DNA of 64,000 nucleotides from Chitinophaga oryzae (GTDB lineage Bacteria > Bacteroidota > Bacteroidia > Chitinophagales > Chitinophagaceae). Under the pieces are notes generated by a model. The model was not told the origin of the DNA. It saw only the letters and a program-made list of their open reading frames with translations, and made no database searches. Location of the stretch: contig NZ_CP051204.2 of assembly GCF_012516375.2 (NCBI RefSeq), forward strand, positions 4,402,001-4,466,000. The letters run 5' to 3'. A program made the position numbers and the translations under genes. Numbering within the stretch: the first letter of the stretch is position 1; each line of letters opens with the position of its first letter. Positions 8,958 to 17,605 of this stretch are shown in pieces.

Positions 8958-9446
8958 ATGGAGCAACCCAGCATCTTCGACGAAAGTTTTGACCATCCCG
9001 AACGGCTACGGCGGCGTGACCTTATGCCAGCCTGGCTGAAAGTATATACCTGGGTCACCTTTGGTCTTTCCCTTTTCATGACCATCCTCGTGCTGTTACA
9101 GATACCGGAAACCAGCGGCCTCCCTGATGACGTGGATGCTGCAGGCTTCTGGGCCGGCACCGTGATCGCGGCTGCGATCATCGCTGCAGTGTACATGTCG
9201 CCTGTCGTGCTGGTCTTGTTTGAAATAAGATGGGCCGTTGGATTCAACCTGGTGACAGGCATCGTATGGATAGCCCTTGTCGCCTTGCTAGCCATCTTTT
9301 TTGATCCGGCCTTTCTGTACCTCGGCATCACCATGTTCTATTATATCCCGTTTTGGATAGGGCTGCTTCCCCTCCGACGGAGCTGGGCGAAGGAAGCCAT
9401 GTCCCGCAGGGAGCTTCGCAGGAAAAAACGCGCGGTTACTTTCTGA
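8958..9446 (+). CDS. Small integral membrane protein of unknown function
   Basis: From the ATG at 8958 this is a 162-residue protein. It has a short polar N-terminus, about four hydrophobic helices (around VYTWVTFGLSLFMTILVL, GTVIAAAIIAAVYMSPVVLV, VTGIVWIALVALLAIFF and LGITMFYYIPFWIGLL) and a basic tail (RRELRRKKRAV). An in-frame start 13 codons earlier is less likely because it would begin close to the terminator hairpin. No family is recognised. It converges with the DHFR-like gene, overlapping by 11 bases. Confidence 0.6.
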   Translation: MEQPSIFDESFDHPERLRRRDLMPAWLKVYTWVTFGLSLFMTILVLLQIPETSGLPDDVDAAGFWAGTVIAAAIIAAVYMSPVVLVLFEIRWAVGFNLVTGIVWIALVALLAIFFDPAFLYLGITMFYYIPFWIGLLPLRRSWAKEAMSRRELRRKKRAVTF

Positions 9447-10011
9447 CCGTCTCGTAGTGCGCAGCAATCACGCCGGACTTCATTGTTTTTGCGCTGAGCA
9501 GCTTCAGCCTTACAGGTTTTTTCAGGTCATTGAAGAGCAGCGTACCGGCGCCGATGGCCATAGGCTGAATGGTCAACCGGTATTCGTCAATCAGGTCCAG
9601 GTCAAGGAACGTCTTTACCAGTCCGGGGCTGCCGAATATCATCAGGTCTTTCCCGGGTTCGGCTTTCAGCTTTGCCACTTCTTCCGCAATGTTGCCTTTG
9701 ATCAACCGGGTGTTGTTCCATTCCGCTTTTTCCATGGTCGTGGAAAATACCACTTTGGGAATGTCCTGTACCCACCTGGCATGTTTCAGGCTATGTTCGC
9801 TGGCGCTTTCCGGCCTTTCCAGCACGGTGGGCCAGTAACCGGCCATCATCCCGTAGGTGGTGCGGCCATACAATGGCATGCCCACTGTCTGCATCAGTCC
9901 AGCTGCATAGTCTTCCATTTCCTTGTCGTAGACCATCCAGTCCAGACCGCCTTTTTCATCGCATACATAGTTGTCCAGCGATACGTGCATCAGCAACACT
10001 ACTTTTCTCAT
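9436..10011 (-). CDS. Dihydrofolate reductase family protein (RibD C-terminal domain)
   Basis: The 191-residue protein belongs to the RibD_C/DHFR-like group (YyaP/YwjB type). It starts with VLLMHVSLDNYVCDEKGGLDWM, has YGRTTYGMMAGYWP (about residues 48-61) and DLMIFGSPGLVKTFLDLDLIDEYRLTIQP (landmark, about residues 121-150), where the G-S-x-x-L-V segment contacts NADPH. It would be an NADPH-dependent reductase, substrate unknown. It follows the VOC gene after a 20-base gap and is probably co-transcribed with it. Confidence 0.85.
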   Translation of the reverse strand: MRKVVLLMHVSLDNYVCDEKGGLDWMVYDKEMEDYAAGLMQTVGMPLYGRTTYGMMAGYWPTVLERPESASEHSLKHARWVQDIPKVVFSTTMEKAEWNNTRLIKGNIAEEVAKLKAEPGKDLMIFGSPGLVKTFLDLDLIDEYRLTIQPMAIGAGTLLFNDLKKPVRLKLLSAKTMKSGVIAAHYETVRK

Positions 10012-10031
10012 TTTTTTGTGTTTTGTGTTTA

Positions 10032-10454
10032 TTAAATTTTTTGATAAATGTTATCACAGCTTAGCAGCCAATGGTGGCCGTATTTGTCCGTCACCCCTCC
10101 AAACAGGCCTCCCGCGACTGTCGGGCGGAGCGGGAACGATGTGGCCCCGCCGGCGGCCAGTTTCCGGTAGCAGTCCCTCGTCTCTGTTTCGCTGTTGCAT
10201 TGCAGTAGCAGGGAAACGGTATTGCCGCAGATCAGCCCCTCCTCGCCTACCATATCCGAGCCTGTCAGCACCAGGTCGCCGCTTACCAGCGTGGCCTGCA
10301 ACACTGCATTCCTCAGGCGCGCCGGCAGTACTTCCGCATCGGTGGTATCCCCGATGGTCCGGAAGGAAAGACGGCCGCCCAGGCATTCCCGGTAGAAGCT
10401 CATCGCCTCCCGGCAATTGCCGGCGAAAGTGAGGTAAGCGCTAATTTGTATCAT
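10032..10454 (-). CDS. VOC family protein (PhnB-like glyoxalase fold)
   Basis: The 140-residue protein matches the PhnB / 3-demethylubiquinone-methyltransferase-like branch of the VOC superfamily: YLTFAGNCREAMSFYRECLGG at the start and GGLFGGVTDKYGHHWLLSCD at the end. PhnB-like proteins are widespread, mostly of unknown substrate. It is transcribed with the DHFR-like reductase, and a -7 box lies about 23 bases before the ATG. Confidence 0.85.
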   Translation of the reverse strand: MIQISAYLTFAGNCREAMSFYRECLGGRLSFRTIGDTTDAEVLPARLRNAVLQATLVSGDLVLTGSDMVGEEGLICGNTVSLLLQCNSETETRDCYRKLAAGGATSFPLRPTVAGGLFGGVTDKYGHHWLLSCDNIYQKI

Positions 10455-10476
10455 TTTCCTATTTTTGATGACAACA

Positions 10477-10484
10477 CAAAACTA
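10477..10484 (-). promoter_or_regulatory. Probable -7 promoter box of the VOC/DHFR-like operon
   Basis: The minus strand reads TAGTTTTG followed by TGTT, identical to the element at 7437-7444. It fits the Bacteroidota -7 consensus and lies 22 bases upstream of the VOC start. Confidence 0.45.
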
Positions 10485-10569
10485 ACCCGCCGCCGGAAAA
10501 CGAACGGCAGGGTTTAATGACATTTGAGAATGGCGAATACGACAACCCGTCATGATAACAGCTAACCGT

Positions 10570-11556
10570 ATGAAACACATTTCTATTCTGATACCCAGAG
10601 GCCAAAGCAGCCTGGTAAACATTGAAGGAAGCCTGCAAATACTTTCAGAAGTCAATGCCATCCGGGCGGCCCGGGGAGAAGAGCCCCTGTTCAATATCCA
10701 GCTGGTAGGCCTCTCTCCTAATACAAGCCAGCGGAACGGAAGGTTTACCATCAATCCCGATGCGCTGATCAGCGAAGTACATCAGACAGATCTGATCATC
10801 ATACCCTCTTTACAGGGCGACCAGCAACGGGCGGCCGAAATGAACCAGGAGTTTATTCCGTGGATATTGCAACAGCGGCAACAGGGCGCCGAAATCGCCT
10901 GTCTCTGTATCGGCGCTTTTTTCCTGGCGGCGACGGGATTGCTGAACAACAGGCCCTGTACCACTCACTGGCAACTGGCAGGCCAGTTCTCCGAAATGTA
11001 CCCCGACGCCAAAATGGTGCCCTCACAGCTGATCACCGATGAAGATGGCATCTACACCAGCGGCGGAGCCTTCGCCTATCTTAACCTGCTGGTATACCTG
11101 ATCGAGAAATATGCAGGGCGGGAAATGGCCATCGACATCGCCAAAGGATTCCTCATCGATATAGACCGCAAAAGCCAGTCTCCCTTTATTATTTTCGAAG
11201 GACAGAAAGCGCATGACGACGCTGAGATCAGGATGGCGCAGGAGTTCATCGAACAAAACTACCCCGAGAAAATCACCATCGATTTCCTGGCGAATAAATT
11301 CGCTATCGGGCGGCGCAACTTTGAACGCCGGTTTCAGAAATCCACCAACAATACCGTCAATGAATACGTACAACGGGTAAAAGTGGAAGCCGCCAAACGC
11401 AGGCTGGAAACCACCCGCAAGAATGTAAGCGAAGTGATGTACGAGGTCGGCTATACCGATACCCAGAGTTTCCGCGAAGTATTTAAACGGCTGACCGGCC
11501 TCACGCCCATAGAATACCGTAATAAATACAGCGAAACAACCATCCCCCTGAGCTGA
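10570..11556 (+). CDS. GlxA-type transcriptional regulator (DJ-1/PfpI domain + AraC HTH)
   Basis: The protein is 328 residues from the ATG at 10570; an upstream ATG at 10552 would add six residues. The N-terminal ~190 residues are a DJ-1/PfpI-like domain: KHISILIPRGQSSLVNIEG at the start and EIACLCIGAFFLAATGLLNN with a nucleophile-elbow cysteine (CIG). The C-terminal ~110 residues are an AraC double HTH (TIDFLANKFAIGRRNFERRF; EVMYEVGYTDTQSFREVFKR). GlxA-like regulators sense small molecules through the first domain. It is divergent from the VOC/DHFR-like operon and is a plausible regulator of it. Confidence 0.85.
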   Translation: MKHISILIPRGQSSLVNIEGSLQILSEVNAIRAARGEEPLFNIQLVGLSPNTSQRNGRFTINPDALISEVHQTDLIIIPSLQGDQQRAAEMNQEFIPWILQQRQQGAEIACLCIGAFFLAATGLLNNRPCTTHWQLAGQFSEMYPDAKMVPSQLITDEDGIYTSGGAFAYLNLLVYLIEKYAGREMAIDIAKGFLIDIDRKSQSPFIIFEGQKAHDDAEIRMAQEFIEQNYPEKITIDFLANKFAIGRRNFERRFQKSTNNTVNEYVQRVKVEAAKRRLETTRKNVSEVMYEVGYTDTQSFREVFKRLTGLTPIEYRNKYSETTIPLS

Positions 11557-11604
11557 CCTTCCCACCTTTCCTGTACTGCTGCGCTTTTATTCCCATCTTT
11601 ACCT

Positions 11605-11612
11605 TATTTTCG
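11605..11612 (+). promoter_or_regulatory. Possible -7 box before the POT transporter
   Basis: TATTTTCG is one base off the TAnnTTTG consensus and lies about 76 bases before the transporter start. Confidence 0.25.
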
Positions 11613-11687
11613 CGATTTGGCGGTAGCGGAGGGTTGTATCCTCCGCCACCAGGCAGAAACCTATATCACGTACACCATCTAATCTAC

Positions 11688-13328
11688 ATGAAAAAGACAA
11701 GTAATCATCCGGCAGCATTGCCTTTTCTGTTCCTCTCCGAAATGTGGGAGCGTTTTGGTTTTTATCTGATCCTCGGCATTTTCCAGTTGTACCTGACCGA
11801 CACCGCCAAAGGCGGCTGGGGCATGGACCGTGCCACTGCTGCGGATATCTTCGGTACTTTTATCGCTTTCGTATACCTGACACCGTTCCTCGGCGGACTG
11901 ATAGCCGATCGTAAACTGGGTTACAGCAAGTCAATCATCATCGGCGGCGTGCTTATGGGCATTGGTTACATAGGACTTGCCGTACACAACCTGACCGTCT
12001 TTTACCTGTCCCTTGGCCTGATCTGTATCGGCAACGGATTCTTTAAGCCCAATATCTCCACCTTGCTGGGAAATGTATACAGTGATGAAAAGTACCGCAG
12101 CCGTAAGGACACCGGGTACAACATTTTCTACATGGGGATCAATATCGGCGCCTTTATCTGCAACTTTTTCGCAGCCTTTCTGCGGAACACCATCGGATGG
12201 GGCGCAGCCTTCATTGCTGCCGGTATCGGCATGTTCCTGGGCGTGCTGATCTTTGTCATCGGTATGAAACACTACCGCCATGCCGACGTCCGTAAACCGG
12301 TACAGGAGGGCGATATGCCGCTGAGCAAAATTTTCTCCGTTGTATTCCTGCCGGCGATTGTCGTAGGGCTGGGCGCCTGGTTTATCCCGGGCAATGTTTT
12401 CGGGTCCAACTCCACCGACGCTTTCATCTTTGCCTGCATCCCGATATTACTGTTTTTCGTGTCGCTGCTGGTGAAAGCAGATGCCAGGGACAGGAAGCCG
12501 CTGTCGGCGCTGCTGGCCATCTTCGCGGTGTCCATCGTGTTCTGGGCGGTATTCAAACAGAACGGTACCGCGCTGACCACCTGGGCGCAATATTATACCG
12601 ACCGGGAGATCCCTGCAGCTATCCAGCAGCCCGCCCAGGGGCTTTACCTGGCGGAAACCGTGGTGAACAAAGCGGATTCCGTGACCGCCTACGATGAAGA
12701 GTTCAGGGTGATGCGGGATGCGGACGGCAAACCCCTGAAAGTATGGGACAAAGTACCTTACTTCAAAAATGTGGCCCCGGAAAAAATGCCGGCCGAAGGA
12801 CAAAGCCTCAGTCTTTATAACACTGAATTGTTCCAGTCAATCAACCCGTTCTTTGTGATCACGCTGACACCGCTGATCGTGCTGTTCTTCGCCATGCTGC
12901 GAAAAAGGGACAAAGAGCCTTCCACCCCGTCTAAAATAGCCTGGGGGCTGCTCATATCCGCCATTTCCACCCTGATGATGGTGGGGGCTGTTTATGTGTG
13001 CAGCAACGGCGCCATCAAAGCGTCGCCATGGTGGCTGATCGGCTGTTACGGTATCATCACGGTGGGTGAGCTGTTCCTGAGCCCTATGGGCTTGTCGCTC
13101 GTATCCAAACTGAGCCCGGCCCGTATCACCTCCCTGATGATGGGCGGCTGGTTCCTGGCCACTTCCATCGGAAACAAGCTTTCGGGTATCCTGGCCACCT
13201 TGTGGGATACCTATGACAACAAAGCGAATTATTTCCTGGTCAACTTCCTGCTGCTCGGCGGCGCCGCTGCCGTGATCTTCCTGATGCTGCGCTGGCTCAA
13301 CCGGATCTTCAGAGAATATGTAAGATAA
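11688..13328 (+). CDS. POT/PTR2 family proton-dependent peptide transporter
   Basis: The 546-residue protein (ATG at 11688, MKKTSNHPAALPF) has the family motif E-x-x-E-R-F in LSEMWERFGFYLILG (about residues 19-33). The loop motif of major facilitator proteins is in GGLIADRKLGYSKS. There are about 14 hydrophobic helices, and the GWGAAFIAAGIGMFLGV and NPFFVITLTPLIV segments are typical of bacterial di/tripeptide transporters. A hydrophilic insertion of ~90 residues lies mid-protein (about residues 310-380). It would import small peptides with protons across the inner membrane. An in-frame upstream start is less likely, since it adds non-family residues. A strong terminator follows. Confidence 0.9.
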   Translation: MKKTSNHPAALPFLFLSEMWERFGFYLILGIFQLYLTDTAKGGWGMDRATAADIFGTFIAFVYLTPFLGGLIADRKLGYSKSIIIGGVLMGIGYIGLAVHNLTVFYLSLGLICIGNGFFKPNISTLLGNVYSDEKYRSRKDTGYNIFYMGINIGAFICNFFAAFLRNTIGWGAAFIAAGIGMFLGVLIFVIGMKHYRHADVRKPVQEGDMPLSKIFSVVFLPAIVVGLGAWFIPGNVFGSNSTDAFIFACIPILLFFVSLLVKADARDRKPLSALLAIFAVSIVFWAVFKQNGTALTTWAQYYTDREIPAAIQQPAQGLYLAETVVNKADSVTAYDEEFRVMRDADGKPLKVWDKVPYFKNVAPEKMPAEGQSLSLYNTELFQSINPFFVITLTPLIVLFFAMLRKRDKEPSTPSKIAWGLLISAISTLMMVGAVYVCSNGAIKASPWWLIGCYGIITVGELFLSPMGLSLVSKLSPARITSLMMGGWFLATSIGNKLSGILATLWDTYDNKANYFLVNFLLLGGAAAVIFLMLRWLNRIFREYVR

Positions 13329-13352
13329 AAGCCTTTTCCAATAACTTTTGCT

Positions 13353-13386
13353 GGAGCAAAGCGATCATTCGTTTTGCTCCTTTTTT
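13353..13386 (+). terminator. Rho-independent terminator of the POT transporter
   Basis: An 11-base stem GGAGCAAAGCG/CGTTTTGCTCC (one G-U pair) with a 6-base loop is followed by six T residues, 25 bases past the stop. Confidence 0.85.
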
Positions 13387-13437
13387 ATCCCGTTATGAAA
13401 GCCTGTCCGACTGCAAAGCTGCTGCCGGAGCCCGTCA

Positions 13438-13445
13438 TAATTTTG
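13438..13445 (+). promoter_or_regulatory. Probable -7 box of the metalloprotease gene
   Basis: TAATTTTG matches TAnnTTTG exactly. It lies 42 bases before the ATG at 13488 and after the transporter terminator, supporting the choice of the downstream start. Confidence 0.45.
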
Positions 13446-13487
13446 CCGCCATCACTGTTATCCCTCGTTTCACCAAACTTTCTATAT

Positions 13488-14756
13488 ATGAAATCTCGTT
13501 ACCTCTTATGCAGCCTTATGCTCGCTTTTATGCTGCTCACCGGTCTGTCCTGCAAAAAAGAAACGCAGCAAAAAGACCTTACCCATGAAGTCTCCCCGGA
13601 AGCGCTGGGGAAAATAAAGAAGCTGGGGTTCAGCACCCACGGCGTTGTCCGTGAAGATGGCGGTTATGTGGTGGAAGGCGATATCTTCCTCTCTGACACT
13701 GACCTGGACAGGACGCGGGAATACTCGCCCACCCTGCGTGTCGCCAATTCGGAGCAGTATATGACCAACTATGCCATTGCAAGGCTGCCGCGCGTGATCA
13801 CCGTATCAGTGACCAACCTGCCGCCCGTTTACACTACTGCAACAGACATCGCTATCGCCCGTTACAATTCCCTCGGCCTGATGCTTACCTTTCAACGGAT
13901 AGCCAGCGGCGGTGATATCGATATCATCTACACCAGCCTGGGAGCGGGCATCCTCGGACGGTCGGCAGGCTTCCCCGATGCCAACGGCAACCCTCCCAGC
14001 CCTATCCGGCTGAATGCAGACGCCAATGCCCTGGGCTCCAATCCCAACCAGGACTACCTCGCTACCGTGATTGCCCATGAAATCGGCCATACCATCGGTT
14101 TCCGGCACACCGATTATTTCAACCGCTCCTTCAGCTGCGGCTGGTCCTCCAACCCGAATGAAGGCGATGCCGGTGTTGGCGCTATCCCGATTCCGGGTAC
14201 GCCTGCTGCCGAAGATCCCAACAGCTGGATGCTGGCCTGCATCGGCTCCGGCGTCAACCGGCCTTTCAACCCGAACGACGTGACCGCCCTCCGGTTCATG
14301 TACGGCAGAGGCCCGGGCGCCAATCCTATTCCTGACGGCACCTATAAAGTCACCAACCTGTCCAGCGGTAAAGTACTGGACATCTACAGCGCATCTACCG
14401 CTGATTATGCCGGCGCAGTGCAATGGGACTGGCACAACGGCGCCAACCAGCAGTGGACATTTACTTATCTCAACAACGGTTATTATCGTATCACCAGCGT
14501 CAACAGCGGTAAAGTGCTGGACGTAAACGGCTACTCACATGCAGATGGCACACAGGCCATACAATACAGCTGGCACGAAGGCTACAACCAGCAATGGCAG
14601 CTGAACCAAAATGCAGACGGCACCTATAGCATTCAGAACAGGAACAGCGGAAAAGTGCTGGACGTGTGGGCCGCATCCTCTGACAACGGCGCCAATGTAG
14701 TGCAGTATACGTCTCACGGAGGCAACAACCAGCGTTGGTATATTCAACCGATTTAA
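13488..14756 (+). CDS. Secreted M57-type zinc metalloprotease lipoprotein with C-terminal ricin-type lectin repeats
   Basis: From the ATG at 13488 the 422-residue protein starts with a lipoprotein signal (hydrophobic core then T-G-L-S-C, lipidated Cys22); an upstream in-frame start would bury this signal. The protease domain carries the zinc motif H-E-x-G-H-x-x-G-x-x-H in AHEIGHTIGFRHTDYF (about residues 197-212), the 'dual-action HEIGH' M57 signature. The last ~140 residues hold three ricin-type beta-trefoil repeats (SSGKVLDIYSAS, NSGKVLDVNGYS and NSGKVLDVWAAS, each followed by N-x-Q-x-W). It is probably anchored in the outer membrane or exported, cleaving proteins while the lectin binds glycans. 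Confidence 0.9.
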   Translation: MKSRYLLCSLMLAFMLLTGLSCKKETQQKDLTHEVSPEALGKIKKLGFSTHGVVREDGGYVVEGDIFLSDTDLDRTREYSPTLRVANSEQYMTNYAIARLPRVITVSVTNLPPVYTTATDIAIARYNSLGLMLTFQRIASGGDIDIIYTSLGAGILGRSAGFPDANGNPPSPIRLNADANALGSNPNQDYLATVIAHEIGHTIGFRHTDYFNRSFSCGWSSNPNEGDAGVGAIPIPGTPAAEDPNSWMLACIGSGVNRPFNPNDVTALRFMYGRGPGANPIPDGTYKVTNLSSGKVLDIYSASTADYAGAVQWDWHNGANQQWTFTYLNNGYYRITSVNSGKVLDVNGYSHADGTQAIQYSWHEGYNQQWQLNQNADGTYSIQNRNSGKVLDVWAASSDNGANVVQYTSHGGNNQRWYIQPI

Positions 14757-14782
14757 ACCGGCTAAAAAACTGATATAAAAGG

Positions 14783-14809
14783 AAAACCTGCGACCTGCGC
14801 AGGTTTTTT
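14783..14809 (+). terminator. Rho-independent terminator of the metalloprotease gene
   Basis: A 10-base stem AAAACCTGCG/CGCAGGTTTT with a 5-base loop runs into a T tract, 27 bases after the stop. Confidence 0.8.
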
Positions 14810-14839
14810 CTTTTGTACCCTGTAAAAAAAACCTTTTTG

Positions 14840-14847
14840 TATTTTTG
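14840..14847 (+). promoter_or_regulatory. Probable -7 box of the GNAT gene
   Basis: TATTTTTG (TAnnTTTG) lies 20 bases before the ATG at 14868. A TTTG about 24 bases further upstream (14812-14815) could be a slightly distant -33 element. Confidence 0.45.
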
Positions 14848-14867
14848 ATGTCTAAACATCCGGGACT

Positions 14868-15380
14868 ATGACGTTGGAATTCAGAAAAGCAACAGCAGCA
14901 GACGCAGATCAGATCTGGCATATATTGGAAAAGGCCATTGCCCGCAGAAAAGCCGAAGGAAGCGACCAATGGCAGGATGGATACCCCAACCCCGCTATCG
15001 TGGCCCATGATATCGAAAATGACCATGGATATGTGCTGGTGGCAGGTGATAAAATAGCAGGATATGTCGCCTTGCTCATCAATGATGAACCGGCTTACCT
15101 GGATATCAAAGGAAAATGGCTGACCGATGGCGATTTCGTCGTTTACCATCGCGTGGCGATCTCCGATGAATTTTTAGGTCAGGGACTGGCGCAGCAAATG
15201 CTGACACATATTGACAGCTATGCCCTGGAGAACGGGATCACCAGCGTACGGGCCGACACCAATTTTGATAACAAAGGCATGCTGCGCATTTTTGAAAAAC
15301 AAGGCTACGTGTATTGCGGCGAAGTTTTCTTTCGCGATGCAGCACGGCTGGCATACGAAAAAGTACTGAATGCCGGCTAA
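14868..15380 (+). CDS. GNAT family N-acetyltransferase
   Basis: The 170-residue protein has the GNAT fold: the N-terminal strand LEFRKATAADADQIWHILEKA, strand beta-4 DFVVYHRVAIS, the acetyl-CoA loop DEFLGQGLAQQMLTHI (Q/R-x-x-G-x-A pattern, about residues 102-117) and the late strand ITSVRADTNFDNKGMLRIFE. The acceptor is not identifiable. It has its own promoter-like box and terminator, and converges with the NRPS operon. Confidence 0.85.
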   Translation: MTLEFRKATAADADQIWHILEKAIARRKAEGSDQWQDGYPNPAIVAHDIENDHGYVLVAGDKIAGYVALLINDEPAYLDIKGKWLTDGDFVVYHRVAISDEFLGQGLAQQMLTHIDSYALENGITSVRADTNFDNKGMLRIFEKQGYVYCGEVFFRDAARLAYEKVLNAG

Positions 15381-15422
15381 CAACTGCTGCTGTAACCACC
15401 ATTGGCTGAAATAACAAAAACT

Positions 15423-15457
15423 AAAAAAGCCTTCGAGTAAAACTCGAAGGCTTTTTT
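15423..15457. terminator. Bidirectional terminator between the GNAT gene and the NRPS operon
   Basis: A 16-base perfect stem AAAAAAGCCTTCGAGT/ACTCGAAGGCTTTTTT with a 3-base loop has A runs on one side and T runs on the other, so it can stop transcription from both directions. It marks the 3' end of the large minus-strand operon, 21 bases past the carbamoyltransferase stop. Confidence 0.9.
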
Positions 15458-15478
15458 GTATCCCGGGAGGGAATCATG

Positions 15479-17605
15479 TTATACCGCCGCCTGTTCCGCC
15501 TGCGGCACAGCCGTTGCTGGCGTCGCCTGCCCGCCTGTTCCTTTCTTCAGGATGATCAGATCTTCCAGCACCAGGCAATCGAGTTCCGATCCGAGGAAGA
15601 AATTGAGCGCTTCCACCGGCGTTTCAACGATAGGCATGCCTTTCCGGTTAAAAGACGTGTTCAGCAATACAGATATACCGGTTTGTTCCTTAAAGGCGGT
15701 AAGGATATCGTAAAAGGATTTGTTCCATACCTTGTTAACGGTCTGTACCCGGGCGCTTCTGTTGCGGTGTATCACACTGCTCAGTTGTGCAGCCCATTCA
15801 TCCCGGACCTCATTGACCAGGATCATATAGGGCGTGTCCTGCTGATATTTGAAATAAACCAGCAGGTCTTCTTCCAGCACTGCCGGCGCAAAAGGCCGGA
15901 AGTCTTCCCTTAATTTAATCCGTGAGTTGATATAATCACGTACGCCGGGAATGCGGGGATCGGCGATAATGCTCCGATGCCCTAATGCCCGGGGGCCAAA
16001 TTCCGCCCCGCCATGATAGAGCCCGATGACCTTACCTTCTGCCAGCAATGAGGCTACTGCTGACGCCAGGTTTTCGGCCCTGCGTACAACAAATGGCTGG
16101 CTGCCGCCGGACAGCTGTTGTTCCATCTCCACCAGCCCTTCAGTACGGGCGGAAAAGTCGACAGCCTGCATGATGCGGAACAGGTCATTGCCATTGGACA
16201 AAGTGATTTTTCCTTCCTGTGCCAGCGCGGTAAAATGGTCCATATTACGCATGCCCTGCAGGAAATACCGTCCTTCTGTGGTGATCGTCACTGAAGGCAC
16301 TTTTTTAACGCCATGATGCAGTTCTACTTCCCCATCATGGAAAGCCAGCTGATAGATACCGCTGTCCGTGAGGGTCAGCTGCAAAATCACGCCTGACAGG
16401 TCTGCTGCTTTGTTATAATAACGGATATTCCGGAGGTAGGCGTCTACCAGCATCTTTGTTTCCAGGGGATCGTGCACCCGTATATCGGCAACGGCACTTT
16501 CCACTTCGTCTTTGCTGTAAGGACGCCCCAGGAAAGCGGTACCGTTGTGCCGTACGTTTTCTTTCCCGAGGATCTCCAGCCAGCCGTAGTAAGCGCAGCC
16601 GATGGCGATGCCATTGTCTGCCGCCGCCGGTTGCATATAGAGTTCTTTAAGGTCCAGCTCACGTAACAACCGGGCGTTCGCCACCGCATTCAGCGCTACG
16701 CCACCGGCATAGGTGAGACGTTCGGCCGGGTCCTGCTCCAGTCTGGACCTGAAAGTATACAGTATCGCTTCTTCCACCTGGTCCTGTACCCAGCAGGCGA
16801 CGTCGGCATAATACTGAAACCTGTTCTTCAGATTGCTGAAGGAACGGGAAGGCTGGTTCAGCGTATCGAGCGTATCGTAGTTCACAAATACACGGCCATC
16901 CTTCAGGTCGAACAGCGGATCGGTAAAACGGCCTTTCTCGCCATAGGGGCCTAATCCCATTAGTTTACCGGTATCTTCAACATTGGAAAAACAATATTTA
17001 CTGAGCATTTCATACACCCCACCGATAGAATGCATGTTGCCCGCATATTTTTCCCGGTTCCGGAAAAAGAAACCGAACTCTGAAAAATCTTTATAAACGG
17101 TTTGCAGTTTACCGTTACGATAGCTGTAGTAACTGTCTTTTTCGTAGTAAAGATGCGGCAACTGCTGTATCTTTTCGCGGTCGGGCACGAAACCGCTGAG
17201 GTCCATGCACTGGTCAAACGAAGCACCGCTGCCATCAATGACCACTATATTAAAATCTGTTGTAAACGGACAAGTACCGATGGTACTATAAGCATGTGCC
17301 AGGTGATGGGAGATGTTGTAAATCGGTACCGCCACATCTTTGGTAAAAAGCCGGGGCCCTTCATGGTAGTCGGTCACCGGACCGGCAGCGGCGCCGTTTT
17401 GTACAACCAGCGCCACATCGTGGATGGTAATACCTTCAGCGTCCAGGCAATATTGAATGGCTGCCGTGTCGTTATTACCGTCATGCTTGATCCGTGTGAT
17501 CCTTTCTTTTTCAATAGCGACGGCTATCTTGCCGTCCTTTAATAAACAGGCAGACCCATCATGGGAATAGCCGGTGCCTAAAACATAAATAGGACGATTT
17601 TTCAT
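15479..17605 (-). CDS. NodU/CmcH/TobZ-family O-carbamoyltransferase
   Basis: The 708-residue enzyme should transfer a carbamoyl group from carbamoyl phosphate, through carbamoyl-AMP, to a hydroxyl of the product. The N-terminal Kae1-like domain begins YVLGTGYSHDGSACLL and carries the metal-site motif SHHLAHAYST (about residues 115-124). The C-terminal domain has the family signature YHGGAEFGPRALGHRSI (about residues 555-571). The ATG at 17605 overlaps the GT9 stop by one base (TGATG); a TTG one codon upstream is ignored. Last gene of the operon. Likely acceptors are a Thr or hydroxy residue of the peptide, or a sugar placed by the GT9 enzyme; this is inference. Confidence 0.9.
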   Translation of the reverse strand: MKNRPIYVLGTGYSHDGSACLLKDGKIAVAIEKERITRIKHDGNNDTAAIQYCLDAEGITIHDVALVVQNGAAAGPVTDYHEGPRLFTKDVAVPIYNISHHLAHAYSTIGTCPFTTDFNIVVIDGSGASFDQCMDLSGFVPDREKIQQLPHLYYEKDSYYSYRNGKLQTVYKDFSEFGFFFRNREKYAGNMHSIGGVYEMLSKYCFSNVEDTGKLMGLGPYGEKGRFTDPLFDLKDGRVFVNYDTLDTLNQPSRSFSNLKNRFQYYADVACWVQDQVEEAILYTFRSRLEQDPAERLTYAGGVALNAVANARLLRELDLKELYMQPAAADNGIAIGCAYYGWLEILGKENVRHNGTAFLGRPYSKDEVESAVADIRVHDPLETKMLVDAYLRNIRYYNKAADLSGVILQLTLTDSGIYQLAFHDGEVELHHGVKKVPSVTITTEGRYFLQGMRNMDHFTALAQEGKITLSNGNDLFRIMQAVDFSARTEGLVEMEQQLSGGSQPFVVRRAENLASAVASLLAEGKVIGLYHGGAEFGPRALGHRSIIADPRIPGVRDYINSRIKLREDFRPFAPAVLEEDLLVYFKYQQDTPYMILVNEVRDEWAAQLSSVIHRNRSARVQTVNKVWNKSFYDILTAFKEQTGISVLLNTSFNRKGMPIVETPVEALNFFLGSELDCLVLEDLIILKKGTGGQATPATAVPQAEQAAV

